Shown: positions 7,873 to 16,528 of the stretch, one piece after another | Position numbering within the stretch: position 1 is the stretch's first letter | How the letters are laid out: each line of letters opens with the position of its first letter | DNA from: Mesorhizobium qingshengii | GTDB lineage: Bacteria; Pseudomonadota; Alphaproteobacteria; Rhizobiales; Rhizobiaceae | Length of the DNA: 64,000 nucleotides | Assembly: GCF_900103325.1 (NCBI RefSeq) | Contig: NZ_FMXM01000015.1 | Location: forward strand, 62,001 to 126,000 | Reading direction: 5' to 3' | The notes under the pieces: model-generated | Database searches by the model: none | What the model was told of the DNA's origin: nothing | Seen by the model: the letters and a program-made list of their open reading frames with translations, nothing else | Made by a program: the position numbers and the translations under genes

Positions 7873-8712
7873 ATGAGCCCGGACACAAGCACAATGCTGC
7901 AGGAATGGGTTGGGCGCACGCGCGAGGTCGAGGACATCGTGACCCCGCGCCTATTGGCCAGCTTCGGTGCCATGCTTGGTCCTCACGCGGCGCAGACCGA
8001 TCAGGTCGCGCCCGGCCTGCACTGGTGCCTGACGCCTGACATCGCCGACGCGCGTGAACTCGGGCAAGACGGACACCCGGCCAAAGGCGGCTTCCTGCCG
8101 CCAGTGCCGCTTCCGCGCCGCATGTGGGCGGGCAGCGACCTGCGTGTCATGGCGCCGATCCGCGGCGGTGACGCCATCCACCGCCGCTCGACCTTGACCG
8201 CTATCGAGGAGAAGCAAGGCCGCACCGGCCCGCTCGTCTTCGTCACGGTCCGGCACGACATCGCCAATGACGCTGGTCCGGTAATCGAGGAGGACCAAAC
8301 CATTGTCTATCGCGCCGCCGATGCCGTCGCGACGCCCCCTGCGCCGCCGACAAGTCCACCCCCGGCCGCATCGCACGAGCGCATGGTTGACGTGGATCCG
8401 GTGCTGCTCTTTCGTTACTCCGCGCTGACCTTCAATGGGCACCGCATCCACTACGACGCGCCTTATGCCATGGCGGTCGAACATTATCCCGGCCTCGTCA
8501 TCCACGGCCCGCTCCAGGCGACGCTGCTCCTGAATTTCGCTACCGCCATTGTCGGCCAGTCGCCGCGCCGCTTCTCATTTAGGGGCGTGCATCCGGCGAC
8601 CGGTCCACAGAGCCTCGTCCTGAGCGCAACGGCCCGAGACAAGGACGGCATGGCGTTGGAGGTACGATCGGCGGACGGGCAAACAACGGTGAAGGCCACG
8701 GCGCAATGGTGA
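7873..8712 (+). CDS. MaoC-like enoyl-CoA hydratase of the mesaconyl/itaconyl-CoA hydratase type
   Basis: This 279-residue protein has two hot-dog halves: an N-terminal FAS1-type dehydratase domain (GGFLPPVPLPRRMWAG, then a strand ending in EEDQTIVYR) and a C-terminal half with the active-site segment HRIHYD and YPGLVIHGPL. This matches mesaconyl-C4-CoA hydratase and itaconyl-CoA hydratase (Ich), which are also about 280 residues. ATG 7873 is favoured over the adjoining GTG 7870 because it is better spaced from AGAGGAA. A short Ala/Pro-rich linker near residue 155 joins the halves. The predicted reaction is hydration of an unsaturated dicarboxyl-CoA, e.g. itaconyl-CoA to citramalyl-CoA. Confidence 0.87.
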   Translation: MSPDTSTMLQEWVGRTREVEDIVTPRLLASFGAMLGPHAAQTDQVAPGLHWCLTPDIADARELGQDGHPAKGGFLPPVPLPRRMWAGSDLRVMAPIRGGDAIHRRSTLTAIEEKQGRTGPLVFVTVRHDIANDAGPVIEEDQTIVYRAADAVATPPAPPTSPPPAASHERMVDVDPVLLFRYSALTFNGHRIHYDAPYAMAVEHYPGLVIHGPLQATLLLNFATAIVGQSPRRFSFRGVHPATGPQSLVLSATARDKDGMALEVRSADGQTTVKATAQW

Positions 8713-9518
8713 GCTTCGTCACGCCTATCGCGCCGCTTTTTGTGCCGGGCTCGCGGCCGGACAGGTTTGCCAAGGCCGACAACAGCGGGACGGACGCGAT
8801 CATTCTCGACCTTGAGGATGCCGTCGCCCCTGCCGACAAGGACCACGCAAGGGAGGCGGTTGTTGCTCATGCGGCCGCGTTGAAATCTCCAGTAACGATC
8901 CGCATCAACGCCGCCGGCACCTTTTGGTACGAAGCGGATATCGACGCCGTACGGCGCCTCGACGGCGTCGCCATCATGCTGCCCAAGGCCGAGCGTCCCG
9001 AAGACATTGCCAACCTCACCGGTCGGGTTGCGCGCGATGTCTGTGTCATCGCACTCGTCGAGACCGCCTTCGGTCTCGCCAACCTGCCGGATATACTGGC
9101 CACGCTTGGCGTTGTTGCCGTCGCCTTCGGCTCGGTTGATTTTTCGCTTGATCTCGGTTGCGCGCATGATCGGCTGAGCCTGCTTGCGGCGCGCCACGAA
9201 ATCGTCTGGCGCTCGCGCGCGGCTGGTCGCACCGCGCCGATCGACGGCATAACGACGGATCTCGGCAGTCCCGAAATCGCCGAGGATGACGCACGCCACG
9301 CGATGAAGATGGGCTTCGGCGGCAAGATGGCGATTCATCCGAGACAAATCGAGCCGATCGGCCGCGCCTTTCGCCCTGGCTTGAGCGAAATCGCCTGGGC
9401 GCGCGACATCGTTGGCGCAGCCTCATTGGGCGAAGCTATCCAGGTGAATGGCGAGATGGTGGATCGGCCTGTCATCGAGCGGGCAAGGCGGATCCTCCGC
9501 CGGGCCGCCTTGGTCTAG
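8706..9518 (+). CDS. HpcH/HpaI-CitE family CoA-ester lyase (citramalyl-CoA lyase candidate)
   Basis: This 270-residue TIM-barrel lyase cleaves 3-hydroxy-dicarboxyl-CoA esters with Mg2+. The motifs of the CitE family are present: LDLEDAV at 34-40, the CoA-binding Arg66 in TIRINA, metal ligand Glu119 in LVETAFGL and Asp145 in FGSVDFSLDLG. The late GFGGKMAIHPRQ segment is also standard. Its ATG overlaps the hydratase stop by 7 bp, implying coupling. Following a CoA transferase and hydratase, it would be the Ccl step that yields acetyl-CoA and pyruvate from citramalyl-CoA. Malyl-CoA or methylmalyl-CoA are alternatives. Confidence 0.9.
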   Translation: MVSFVTPIAPLFVPGSRPDRFAKADNSGTDAIILDLEDAVAPADKDHAREAVVAHAAALKSPVTIRINAAGTFWYEADIDAVRRLDGVAIMLPKAERPEDIANLTGRVARDVCVIALVETAFGLANLPDILATLGVVAVAFGSVDFSLDLGCAHDRLSLLAARHEIVWRSRAAGRTAPIDGITTDLGSPEIAEDDARHAMKMGFGGKMAIHPRQIEPIGRAFRPGLSEIAWARDIVGAASLGEAIQVNGEMVDRPVIERARRILRRAALV

Positions 9519-9541
9519 AGGCGCATGCAAAGGAGGAACTG

Positions 9542-10918
9542 ATGAGCCCGGGTACAGCCGATTGGCCGACCGCCAGACTTTGCGCCTTCATCGCCGAACT
9601 CGACTTCGAGCAGATTCCGCCGCGCGTCGTTCATTTCGCGAAAGGACTGATGATCGACTGGCTCGGCTCGGCTCTCGCCGGCAAGGGCGCGCGCCAGGTC
9701 GAGATCATCGACAGCTTTACCCGTATGATGGGGCCGGCGGACGGCCCAAGCACCATCATCCCGACGAGGCGGCGCACAAGTCCTTACTTCGCGGCGATGG
9801 TCAATGCGGCCGCCTCCCACGTCGTGGAACAGGACGACGTTCACAACGGCTCGGTCTTTCACCCCGCCGCGGTAATCTTTCCGGCGGTGTTGGCGGTTGC
9901 CGAAGCTGAGGGGAAGACCGGGCGAGAAATGCTGACTGCCTGCATCGCCGGCTATGAGGTGGGCATCCGCGTCGGAGAGTTCTTGGGACGCTCACATTAC
10001 GAGATCTTCCACACCACGGGCACGGCTGGCACTGTCGCCGCGGCCGCGGCCGTAGGCAAGCTGCTCGGGCTGGACGCGTCTGGCCTCAACCATGCACTCG
10101 GTTCCGCCGGCACCCAGGCGGCCGGGTTCTGGGAATTCTTGCGCGACGCGGCAGATTCCAAACAGCTTCATACAGCACGAGCGGCCTCCAACGGCCTGTT
10201 TGCTGCCTATTTGGCCCGCGATGGTTTCAAGGGCGCAGCACAGATCCTCGAAGGGAAGAAGGGCATGGCTGCCGGCATGTCCAGCGATGCCGATCCGACC
10301 CGCCTGATAGATGGGCTCGGCAGCCGTTGGACAACCGAGGAAACCTCCTTCAAGTGGCATGCGTCCTGTCGGCACACGCACCCGGCCGCCGACGCGCTGC
10401 AATCTCTCATGCGCCGCGAAGGGCTGGGCCCGGACGACATCGCAGACGTCGTGGCCCATGTCCACCAGGGAGCCATCGATGTGCTGGGCGCGGTGGACAT
10501 TCCTCAAACAATCCACCAGGCGAAATTCTCCATGGGCACGGTGTTGGGGCTCATCGCAGTCCATGGCGTCGCCGACCTCGATGCATTCGAACGCTACGCA
10601 CTTGCCGATGAACGTGTTGCGCGCCTCCACTCGAAGGTGCATATGGAAATCGACGCCGAGGTCGATGGCCTCTATCCGAAGCAATGGATCGGCAAGGTGA
10701 GCGTCACGACGGTTGGCGGCCGCAAACTGACTGCCCGCGTCGACGAGCCCAAGGGCGACCCCAGCAACACGCTTGCGAAACAAGAGTTGGAAGCCAAGGC
10801 TATACGCCTTGCTGAATTTCGAGGCGGCGCCACTGCTGACGAGATGCGCGCCTGCATTAGCCAAATATGGTGCCTCGATCAACTCGGTCGGGCTGCAGAT
10901 TTGTTGGCGAAACTCTAA
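9542..10918 (+). CDS. MmgE/PrpD family protein (2-methylcitrate dehydratase/cis-aconitate decarboxylase superfamily)
   Basis: This 458-residue protein is full length for the family: an all-helical N-terminal domain (AASHVVEQDDVHNGSVFHPAA near 100-120) and a C-terminal lid domain. The SFKWHASCRHTHPAADAL segment (about 271-288) contains the conserved catalytic-region residues. Members dehydrate 2-methylcitrate or decarboxylate cis-aconitate, the latter being how itaconate is made. A PrpD-like gene is also inside the P. aeruginosa itaconate operon. It ends the rightward operon, and its last 4 bp overlap the convergent aspartase gene. AGGAGG precedes the ATG. Whether it is a dehydratase or decarboxylase cannot be told here. 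Confidence 0.9.
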   Translation: MSPGTADWPTARLCAFIAELDFEQIPPRVVHFAKGLMIDWLGSALAGKGARQVEIIDSFTRMMGPADGPSTIIPTRRRTSPYFAAMVNAAASHVVEQDDVHNGSVFHPAAVIFPAVLAVAEAEGKTGREMLTACIAGYEVGIRVGEFLGRSHYEIFHTTGTAGTVAAAAAVGKLLGLDASGLNHALGSAGTQAAGFWEFLRDAADSKQLHTARAASNGLFAAYLARDGFKGAAQILEGKKGMAAGMSSDADPTRLIDGLGSRWTTEETSFKWHASCRHTHPAADALQSLMRREGLGPDDIADVVAHVHQGAIDVLGAVDIPQTIHQAKFSMGTVLGLIAVHGVADLDAFERYALADERVARLHSKVHMEIDAEVDGLYPKQWIGKVSVTTVGGRKLTARVDEPKGDPSNTLAKQELEAKAIRLAEFRGGATADEMRACISQIWCLDQLGRAADLLAKL

Positions 10919-12297
10919 TCTGTGAACGCAACCAAGCGCTCCAGTGCGATTGAGCGGATGTCCTCCGGCAGATCCAGCAGGACTTCTCTCAGATGACGGC
11001 CTGAATCCAGAGCATGTTTTGCGACCGTTGCAGCTCTTTCATAGCCAAGGACGGGCACCAGCAGAGTGGCGAGCGCTGTGCTGGCTTCAAGAAGCGCCTG
11101 GCATTGGGCTTCATTCGCTTCGATACCGCAAACGCATTTCTCGCGAAACACGTTGATGACATTAGTGAGTAGTCGCATCGAACCAAGAGTGCTCGCCGCT
11201 ATCACCGGCTCCATTGCATTGAGCTGCAATTGACCTGCCTCGGAGGCAAGCGTGACTGTCAGGTCCATGCCTATGACATGAAAAGCAACCTGGTTCACAA
11301 CCTCTGGAATGACTGGATTGACTTTGCCGGGCATGATTGATGAACCGGGCTGCATTGGCGGCAGAATGATCTCGGCAAAGCCTCCGCGCGGACCGCTGGA
11401 CAGCAATCGCAGGTCACTGGCGATCTTCGAAAGCTTGGTAGCAAGTCGCTTCAGCATGCCGGAATACAAAACAAACGCTCCGGTGTCCCAGCTCGCCTCT
11501 ATCAGGTTTTGGGCAGACACGAGGCGATACCCTGACAGTCGCGAAAGTTCGGCAATGACTTGTTGGCGATAGTTGAAATCAGCATTGACGGACGTCCCGA
11601 TGGCAGTGCCGCCAAGATTGACTTCCAGGAAGACGGCGCTCACTTGGCGAAGCTTGTCGACATCCTCGAAGAGAGCCGTTGCGAACGCATGAAACTCCTG
11701 GCCAAGTGTCATCGGAACGGCATCCTGCAACTGTGTGCGACCAAGCTTGCGAACCAAATGGAACTCATCGCCTTTTCGGCTGAATTCCCGAGCTAGCCGG
11801 TCCAGCGCTTCGGAGAGAACGGCGTTGGTCATGATGATGGCGAGCCGGACAGCGGTCGGGTACACGTCGTTCGTCGACTGCGACATGTTTACGTCGTCGT
11901 TCGGGTGAATGATGTCGTAGCGCCCAAGCTCAAGGCCCATATGTTCAAGGGCCCTGTTTGCGATCACCTCGTTGATGTTCATGTTGGTGGAGGTACCAGC
12001 CCCACCTTGGAAAAGGTCGATCTGGAAGGCGGACGCAAGCTTGTTTTGAACAATGTCCTCGCAGGCGAGTTCAATTGCGGCCGCCTTTTCGTTGTTCAGC
12101 CGCCCATTCATCGAGTTGGCCTTTGCGGCAGCCATCTTGATCAATGCAAGGGCCTTCAGCAGATTTGGCAAATTGTTGATCGGCTCGCCTGAAATCGGGA
12201 AATTCTCAAGGGCTCTGACGGTCTGGGCGCCGTAGTAGGCAAACCGAGGCACGGAGACCTCGCCGAGCGAATCCCTTTCCCATCTCACGTCTTGCAT
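10915..12297 (-). CDS. aspA: Aspartate ammonia-lyase (aspartase)
   Basis: This 460-residue member of the fumarase/aspartase superfamily splits L-aspartate into fumarate and ammonia. The three conserved regions are intact: GGAGTSTNMN (98-107), NMSQSTNDVYPT (137-148) and the mobile catalytic loop signature GSSIMPGKVNP (318-328), whose serine is the base. GTSTNMN and the DVNMSQ context favour aspartase over class II fumarase. It is the last gene of the leftward operon that begins at the aldehyde dehydrogenase at 19743 and contains an aspartate dehydrogenase, so the operon encodes two ways to deaminate aspartate. Confidence 0.85.
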   Translation of the reverse strand: MQDVRWERDSLGEVSVPRFAYYGAQTVRALENFPISGEPINNLPNLLKALALIKMAAAKANSMNGRLNNEKAAAIELACEDIVQNKLASAFQIDLFQGGAGTSTNMNINEVIANRALEHMGLELGRYDIIHPNDDVNMSQSTNDVYPTAVRLAIIMTNAVLSEALDRLAREFSRKGDEFHLVRKLGRTQLQDAVPMTLGQEFHAFATALFEDVDKLRQVSAVFLEVNLGGTAIGTSVNADFNYRQQVIAELSRLSGYRLVSAQNLIEASWDTGAFVLYSGMLKRLATKLSKIASDLRLLSSGPRGGFAEIILPPMQPGSSIMPGKVNPVIPEVVNQVAFHVIGMDLTVTLASEAGQLQLNAMEPVIAASTLGSMRLLTNVINVFREKCVCGIEANEAQCQALLEASTALATLLVPVLGYERAATVAKHALDSGRHLREVLLDLPEDIRSIALERLVAFTD

Positions 12298-12362
12298 CGG
12301 TTCAAACCATCCATGGTAATATTCAACGGCCCGTGTTGGAGCCGGCTCGTCTGCAGAGCGCG

Positions 12363-13994
12363 TCAGTTGCTCGAAAGCAACGAGCGGCCAGCGATAAGAT
12401 CGGCGGCCTTCTCGGCGATCATTATAACTGGCGCATTGATATTGCCTCCCACAAGATCGGGCATGACAGAGGCGTCAACGACCCTCAGTCCTCGCGTCCC
12501 GCGAACCCGAAGGCTCGTGTCTACAACCGCCATTGGATCTGCGTCGGTACCCATCTTGCACGTGCCAAGGGGATGATGGACAGTGATCCCGGTCGCATGA
12601 ATATGCTCGTCGATCTCACCGTCCGAAAACCCAGCCGGGGCAATTTCTCGATCAACATATTTTCGCATCGGCCCTTGGCGACCAATATCCCTTGCCATGC
12701 GAAGGCCCGTGCGAAGCAGTTTCCGGTCGTTTTCCCTCGTAAGGAAATTCTGGACAATGCGAGGAGCCATTCTCGGGTCACTGGTCTTGAGGCTGATGTG
12801 TCCGCGACTTTCCGGCCGAATAACGATTGCCCGAAGCGCAAAGCCATCTTCATATCCCCTATAGAGGGGGCCCAGATGCGGCGTAGCCGTCATCGGAGCG
12901 GCGACAGGCTTGAATTGCAGATCGGGAACCGGTGAATCCGGTGAGCTCTTGAGAAAAGCCATGCTTCCGGACGGCAGATCCGTGGCCATACCCTTTCCGA
13001 GGAAATACGCACTCGCAAGGTCGCGAACGATCCGGTCGGCGCGCATTCGCCTGTACAAAGGGCCGGCCTCGCGCCGGCGGTAGTTGACCGCGGCCGATAT
13101 GTGGTCCTGGAGGTTCTTGCCCACGCCCGGTAGTTCTATTCGAGTCCGCACGCCTGCGCCCGCGAGTTCGCCCGGGTCGCCGATACCGGACAGATTGAGC
13201 AACTGGGGTGAGTTGACAACGCCTCCACATAAGATGACCTCGCGGTCCGCATATACGGCGCGCACCGATCCACGCTGCAGGTATCTGACACCAGTCGCGC
13301 GGTCATTTTCGAATTCGATCTGGGTGGCAAGGGCCTTGAGTTTCAATGTCACGTTTTGCCGTCTTAAAGCTGGCTTGAGATAGGCGGCTGCCGCACTACA
13401 GCGGCGGCCGTCCTTGATGGTGAATTGCCATTCACCGAATCCTTCTTGTTGTGCGCCGTTGTAGTCGGAAGTGTATGGGTGCCCTGCGGCGAGACCCGCG
13501 GCTGTGAAGGCCTCGACCAGCGGATCATTGTATCGCGAGAACCTCGTGGTGAGCGGACCGCCGCCTCCGCGGTAGGCATCGGCGCCCCCTTCCCACGTCT
13601 CCTGGCGCCGGAAATATGGCAAGACCTCGTTGTACGACCACCCCTGCAGGCCGCTGGCGGCCCAGCGGTCATAGTCCGCTCGATTTCCCCGCACATATGC
13701 CATTGCGTTGACCGAGGAGGAGCCACCAATGACTTTTCCACGCGCAAACTCCATCGGCCTGTTGCCGATCTCAGGCTGTGGCTCTGAAAAGTACATCCAA
13801 TCGTCGATGCGCTTGAGCAGAAGGCGCGGCCAGCCAAGTGGTATGTGAATCAGGGGATTTGAGTCCCAACCGCCGGCCTCAAGCACAAGCACGCGGACAT
13901 CTGCATCTTCGGAAAGCCTATAGGCCAAGGTGCAACCAGCGGAACCCGCTCCCACGATGATGTAATCGTACGTCTCACGTTCCATCGAAGCCAA
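12363..13994 (-). CDS. GMC-family FAD oxidoreductase (choline dehydrogenase-like)
   Basis: This 543-residue flavoprotein oxidises a primary or secondary alcohol. The N-terminal dinucleotide motif is VGAGSAG (about 14-20), GMC signature 1 is GKVIGGSSSVNAMAYVRG (about 86-103), and the catalytic pair is His474 in HHPLGTCKMG and Asn520 in GGNINAP. An internal ATG at codon 4 is a possible start. There is no signal peptide, so it acts in the cytoplasm. With two aldehyde dehydrogenases in the same operon it fits an alcohol to aldehyde to acid sequence, but its substrate is unknown. Confidence 0.92.
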   Translation of the reverse strand: MASMERETYDYIIVGAGSAGCTLAYRLSEDADVRVLVLEAGGWDSNPLIHIPLGWPRLLLKRIDDWMYFSEPQPEIGNRPMEFARGKVIGGSSSVNAMAYVRGNRADYDRWAASGLQGWSYNEVLPYFRRQETWEGGADAYRGGGGPLTTRFSRYNDPLVEAFTAAGLAAGHPYTSDYNGAQQEGFGEWQFTIKDGRRCSAAAAYLKPALRRQNVTLKLKALATQIEFENDRATGVRYLQRGSVRAVYADREVILCGGVVNSPQLLNLSGIGDPGELAGAGVRTRIELPGVGKNLQDHISAAVNYRRREAGPLYRRMRADRIVRDLASAYFLGKGMATDLPSGSMAFLKSSPDSPVPDLQFKPVAAPMTATPHLGPLYRGYEDGFALRAIVIRPESRGHISLKTSDPRMAPRIVQNFLTRENDRKLLRTGLRMARDIGRQGPMRKYVDREIAPAGFSDGEIDEHIHATGITVHHPLGTCKMGTDADPMAVVDTSLRVRGTRGLRVVDASVMPDLVGGNINAPVIMIAEKAADLIAGRSLLSSN

Positions 13995-14060
13995 CTTTCG
14001 TATCTTCAGAAAGGTATGCCTACCTTGCCCGTAAGGCGGCAGGACGCCTATCCAGGCTGG

Positions 14061-14852
14061 TTAGAAACGCACCCCTGGCATCTGCAACAAGATCAGCCGC
14101 ACCAGCGCCAACGCTGCGAGTTGAGAAGACTTCGGATTGGTCTCCAGCGGCTTATTGTGCACCTCGACGCTGATAGTGCCAAAAACGCCGGTAGCCTTGA
14201 TCCTGTGCCTATTCTCAGTCGCAGACGGATCGACCACCAGTTCAACGCTGGCCGCGTCGAGGCCGATACCGCTGCTCTTTGCCGTGATGACTGCGACGTT
14301 GGCGTTCGCAGGGAATGTGCTCCCCGCCAGTCTGGCAGTGCCCCTAAAAAACGACATCGGAGCAGCGGCGACTCCATCCAGCAGCCCGTCGGCTGCCGTT
14401 CCGCGCCATGCGGCGGGCGGCTTGATGATTTGGTGGTGCAGGATGTCGACGCCAACCAATGACACGGCAGCCAGCCCATCAATGCCCGCGACTGCACCAG
14501 GAGAAACGATGAGCCGGCTTCCATTCGTAATCGCCAGCCTGCGCATCCGTTCAAAAAATGCATCATCCGCGAGTGCGCTGGCCGACGAAACTATGAATGT
14601 GCGGGAGTACATCAAAGCAGCGTCACCCCACATCGAAACCGCTTCGCGGCTCGCCGCCTCGACCACTACGTCCGGTGCGATTTCGCGAAGCGACTCAGGC
14701 TCGGTCACCAATCTGGCGCCTGGCACCGCCGCAGTCGATTCTTGGTCCGCAGGAAGCCCGATGGCCACGATCTGGACTTCGGGCGCGGCCTTGCTCAAAA
14801 CATCCACCACGTGGCGATTAATTGCGCCGAAACCAATGAGGGCGATCTTCAC
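14061..14852 (-). CDS. Aspartate dehydrogenase-family protein (NadX-like)
   Basis: This protein has an N-terminal Rossmann motif IALIGFGAIN and ends in KSSQLAALALVRLILLQ, the C-terminal dimer helix of L-aspartate dehydrogenases. PDVVVEAASREAV and SPGAVAGIDGLAA are the family's catalytic-domain segments. The open frame starts 36 codons earlier, but that leader has no resemblance to the family. The GTG at 14852 gives 263 residues, the usual size. It would convert L-aspartate to iminosuccinate/oxaloacetate using NAD(P), or act on a related amino acid. It starts about 115 bp after the preceding ALDH stop site region and is co-directional with aspartase. Confidence 0.8.
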   Translation of the reverse strand: MKIALIGFGAINRHVVDVLSKAAPEVQIVAIGLPADQESTAAVPGARLVTEPESLREIAPDVVVEAASREAVSMWGDAALMYSRTFIVSSASALADDAFFERMRRLAITNGSRLIVSPGAVAGIDGLAAVSLVGVDILHHQIIKPPAAWRGTAADGLLDGVAAAPMSFFRGTARLAGSTFPANANVAVITAKSSGIGLDAASVELVVDPSATENRHRIKATGVFGTISVEVHNKPLETNPKSSQLAALALVRLILLQMPGVRF

Positions 14853-14968
14853 GACTTTGTGGTCTTTCCTGCGCTGGACGGTTGGAGCGGCGGGCTGTCG
14901 ATACCCGAGGTCAATCGCCGCTTTGGCTCTGAGTTGAACGAAACAATGCGTGCGGCTCACAACCTGGC

Positions 14969-16450
14969 TTACAGGGTGATGTGCACGTTCTTGGTTTGAG
15001 TGAACGAATAAAGCTCAGAAAAAGCCTCTTCGCGACCGATACCAGACATCTTATACCCGCCAAATGGTGCTCCAAGTATATGTGGTCCGGCATCGTTAAC
15101 CCATACATATCCACTTTCCACTTGCCTGGAAGCATGGTGAGCATTTCTCAGATTGGTAGTGAAAATTGATGCGGTCAGGCCATATTCGACGGCGTTGACA
15201 TCGCGGAACATCCCTTCCTCATCCGTCCATTTGATGACAGAAATAACTGGGCCGAATATCTCTTCCCGAGCGATGCGTTTGGACATGTCGACATCGATGA
15301 AGACCGTCGGATCGATGAAATTTCCTCCCTGCAATTCCACCTCCGCCGGTGTGGTACCGCCGTAGACGAGACCGGCTTCATTGCGGCCGATTTCGATGTA
15401 GTTCTTGATCTTGCCGAGCTGTGCGGGAGAAATTATCGCTCCCATGGTGGTCGCCAGTTCGGTAGGAATCCCCGGCTTGAAGGAAGTGATCTTCTCAAGC
15501 AATCCGCTCACCACCTCGTCGTGGATGCTTTCGTGAACGAAGACCCGCGAGGTCGACCCGCATGACTGTCCGCACCAAGCGAAATTCATGCCTCTGACGG
15601 CGCCGTCGACGGTGCGGTCAATGTCGGCATCGGGATAGGCGATAAGAGCGTTCTTCCCGCCAAGTTCGAGTGCAGTGTGCTTCAGACCTTCTGCAGCCGA
15701 GATCGCCGCAGATCTGCCGGCTGGCACACTACCGACAAGACCCACGACCCGTGTCAGCGGATGCGAGACAAGTGCCCGACCGCACTCGATGCCGCCGGTC
15801 ACAAGACTAAGAACACCGGGCGGTAGAATGCCATCAATGAGCTCCATCATGCGTATGACTGACAGCGGCGCCTGCGGTGGCGGCTTGAGGATCACGGTGT
15901 TTCCCGTCACAAGGGGCGCGGCCAGCTTGCCGGCCGCAAACATCAGCGGATGGTTGTAAGCGAGTATGCGCACGCAAACCCCGTAGGGTTCCTGCAAGGT
16001 AAGATTCAGCTTGCCTTCCCCGACCGGCATGACCTCCCCCTTGGCCTCGATGGCCAAGCCGGCGAAGTAGTCGATAAGCGCCGCGCCGTCCAACACGTCG
16101 CGCGTCATCGCTCTTACCGGATTTCCGCAATTGGCGGAGTCCAGCAGCGCCAGTTCCTCAGCATTTTCACGCAATACCGCCGCGACGCGCTTCAGCAGAT
16201 CCGCGCGCTCCATTGGCTTGGTCTTGCGCCAGGACAAAAAGGCCTTGTGCGCAGCTGCTATAGCCCTTTCGACGTCCCGCACATTGGCTTCCGCAACGAT
16301 CCCGAGTTCAGTTCCCCTGCCGGGGTTGTAAGTGGTTGTCTCGCCGCCTTCGGCCTCCTCCCACCTGCCATCGATGTACAGTCCGCGTTGGCGCGGGAGC
16401 GCTGCCGAAACAGCCTCGTCCATGGTGGGAAATCGGCTAAAGAATGACAT
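14969..16450 (-). CDS. NAD(P)-dependent aldehyde dehydrogenase (betaine-aldehyde-dehydrogenase-like)
   Basis: This 493-residue full-length ALDH has the oxyanion Asn166 in YNHPL, general base Glu262 in LELGGKN and nucleophile Cys297 in CGQSCGSTSR. The expected Trp/Phe next to Asn166 is replaced (AYNHP instead of PWNFP), and the adjacent KPPPQAP differs from the common KPSE, so the substrate pocket and NADP contact may be unusual. It lies immediately upstream of the aspartate-dehydrogenase-like gene in the leftward operon; such pairs recur in catabolic clusters. The substrate is not predictable. Confidence 0.92.
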   Translation of the reverse strand: MSFFSRFPTMDEAVSAALPRQRGLYIDGRWEEAEGGETTTYNPGRGTELGIVAEANVRDVERAIAAAHKAFLSWRKTKPMERADLLKRVAAVLRENAEELALLDSANCGNPVRAMTRDVLDGAALIDYFAGLAIEAKGEVMPVGEGKLNLTLQEPYGVCVRILAYNHPLMFAAGKLAAPLVTGNTVILKPPPQAPLSVIRMMELIDGILPPGVLSLVTGGIECGRALVSHPLTRVVGLVGSVPAGRSAAISAAEGLKHTALELGGKNALIAYPDADIDRTVDGAVRGMNFAWCGQSCGSTSRVFVHESIHDEVVSGLLEKITSFKPGIPTELATTMGAIISPAQLGKIKNYIEIGRNEAGLVYGGTTPAEVELQGGNFIDPTVFIDVDMSKRIAREEIFGPVISVIKWTDEEGMFRDVNAVEYGLTASIFTTNLRNAHHASRQVESGYVWVNDAGPHILGAPFGGYKMSGIGREEAFSELYSFTQTKNVHITL

Positions 16451-16528
16451 GTTGGAAATTCCTCATTTACTGCAGACGCAAGCTGCTTCCGAGAAAACCG
16501 AGATATTCTGCTTGGAATATTCCGCGCT

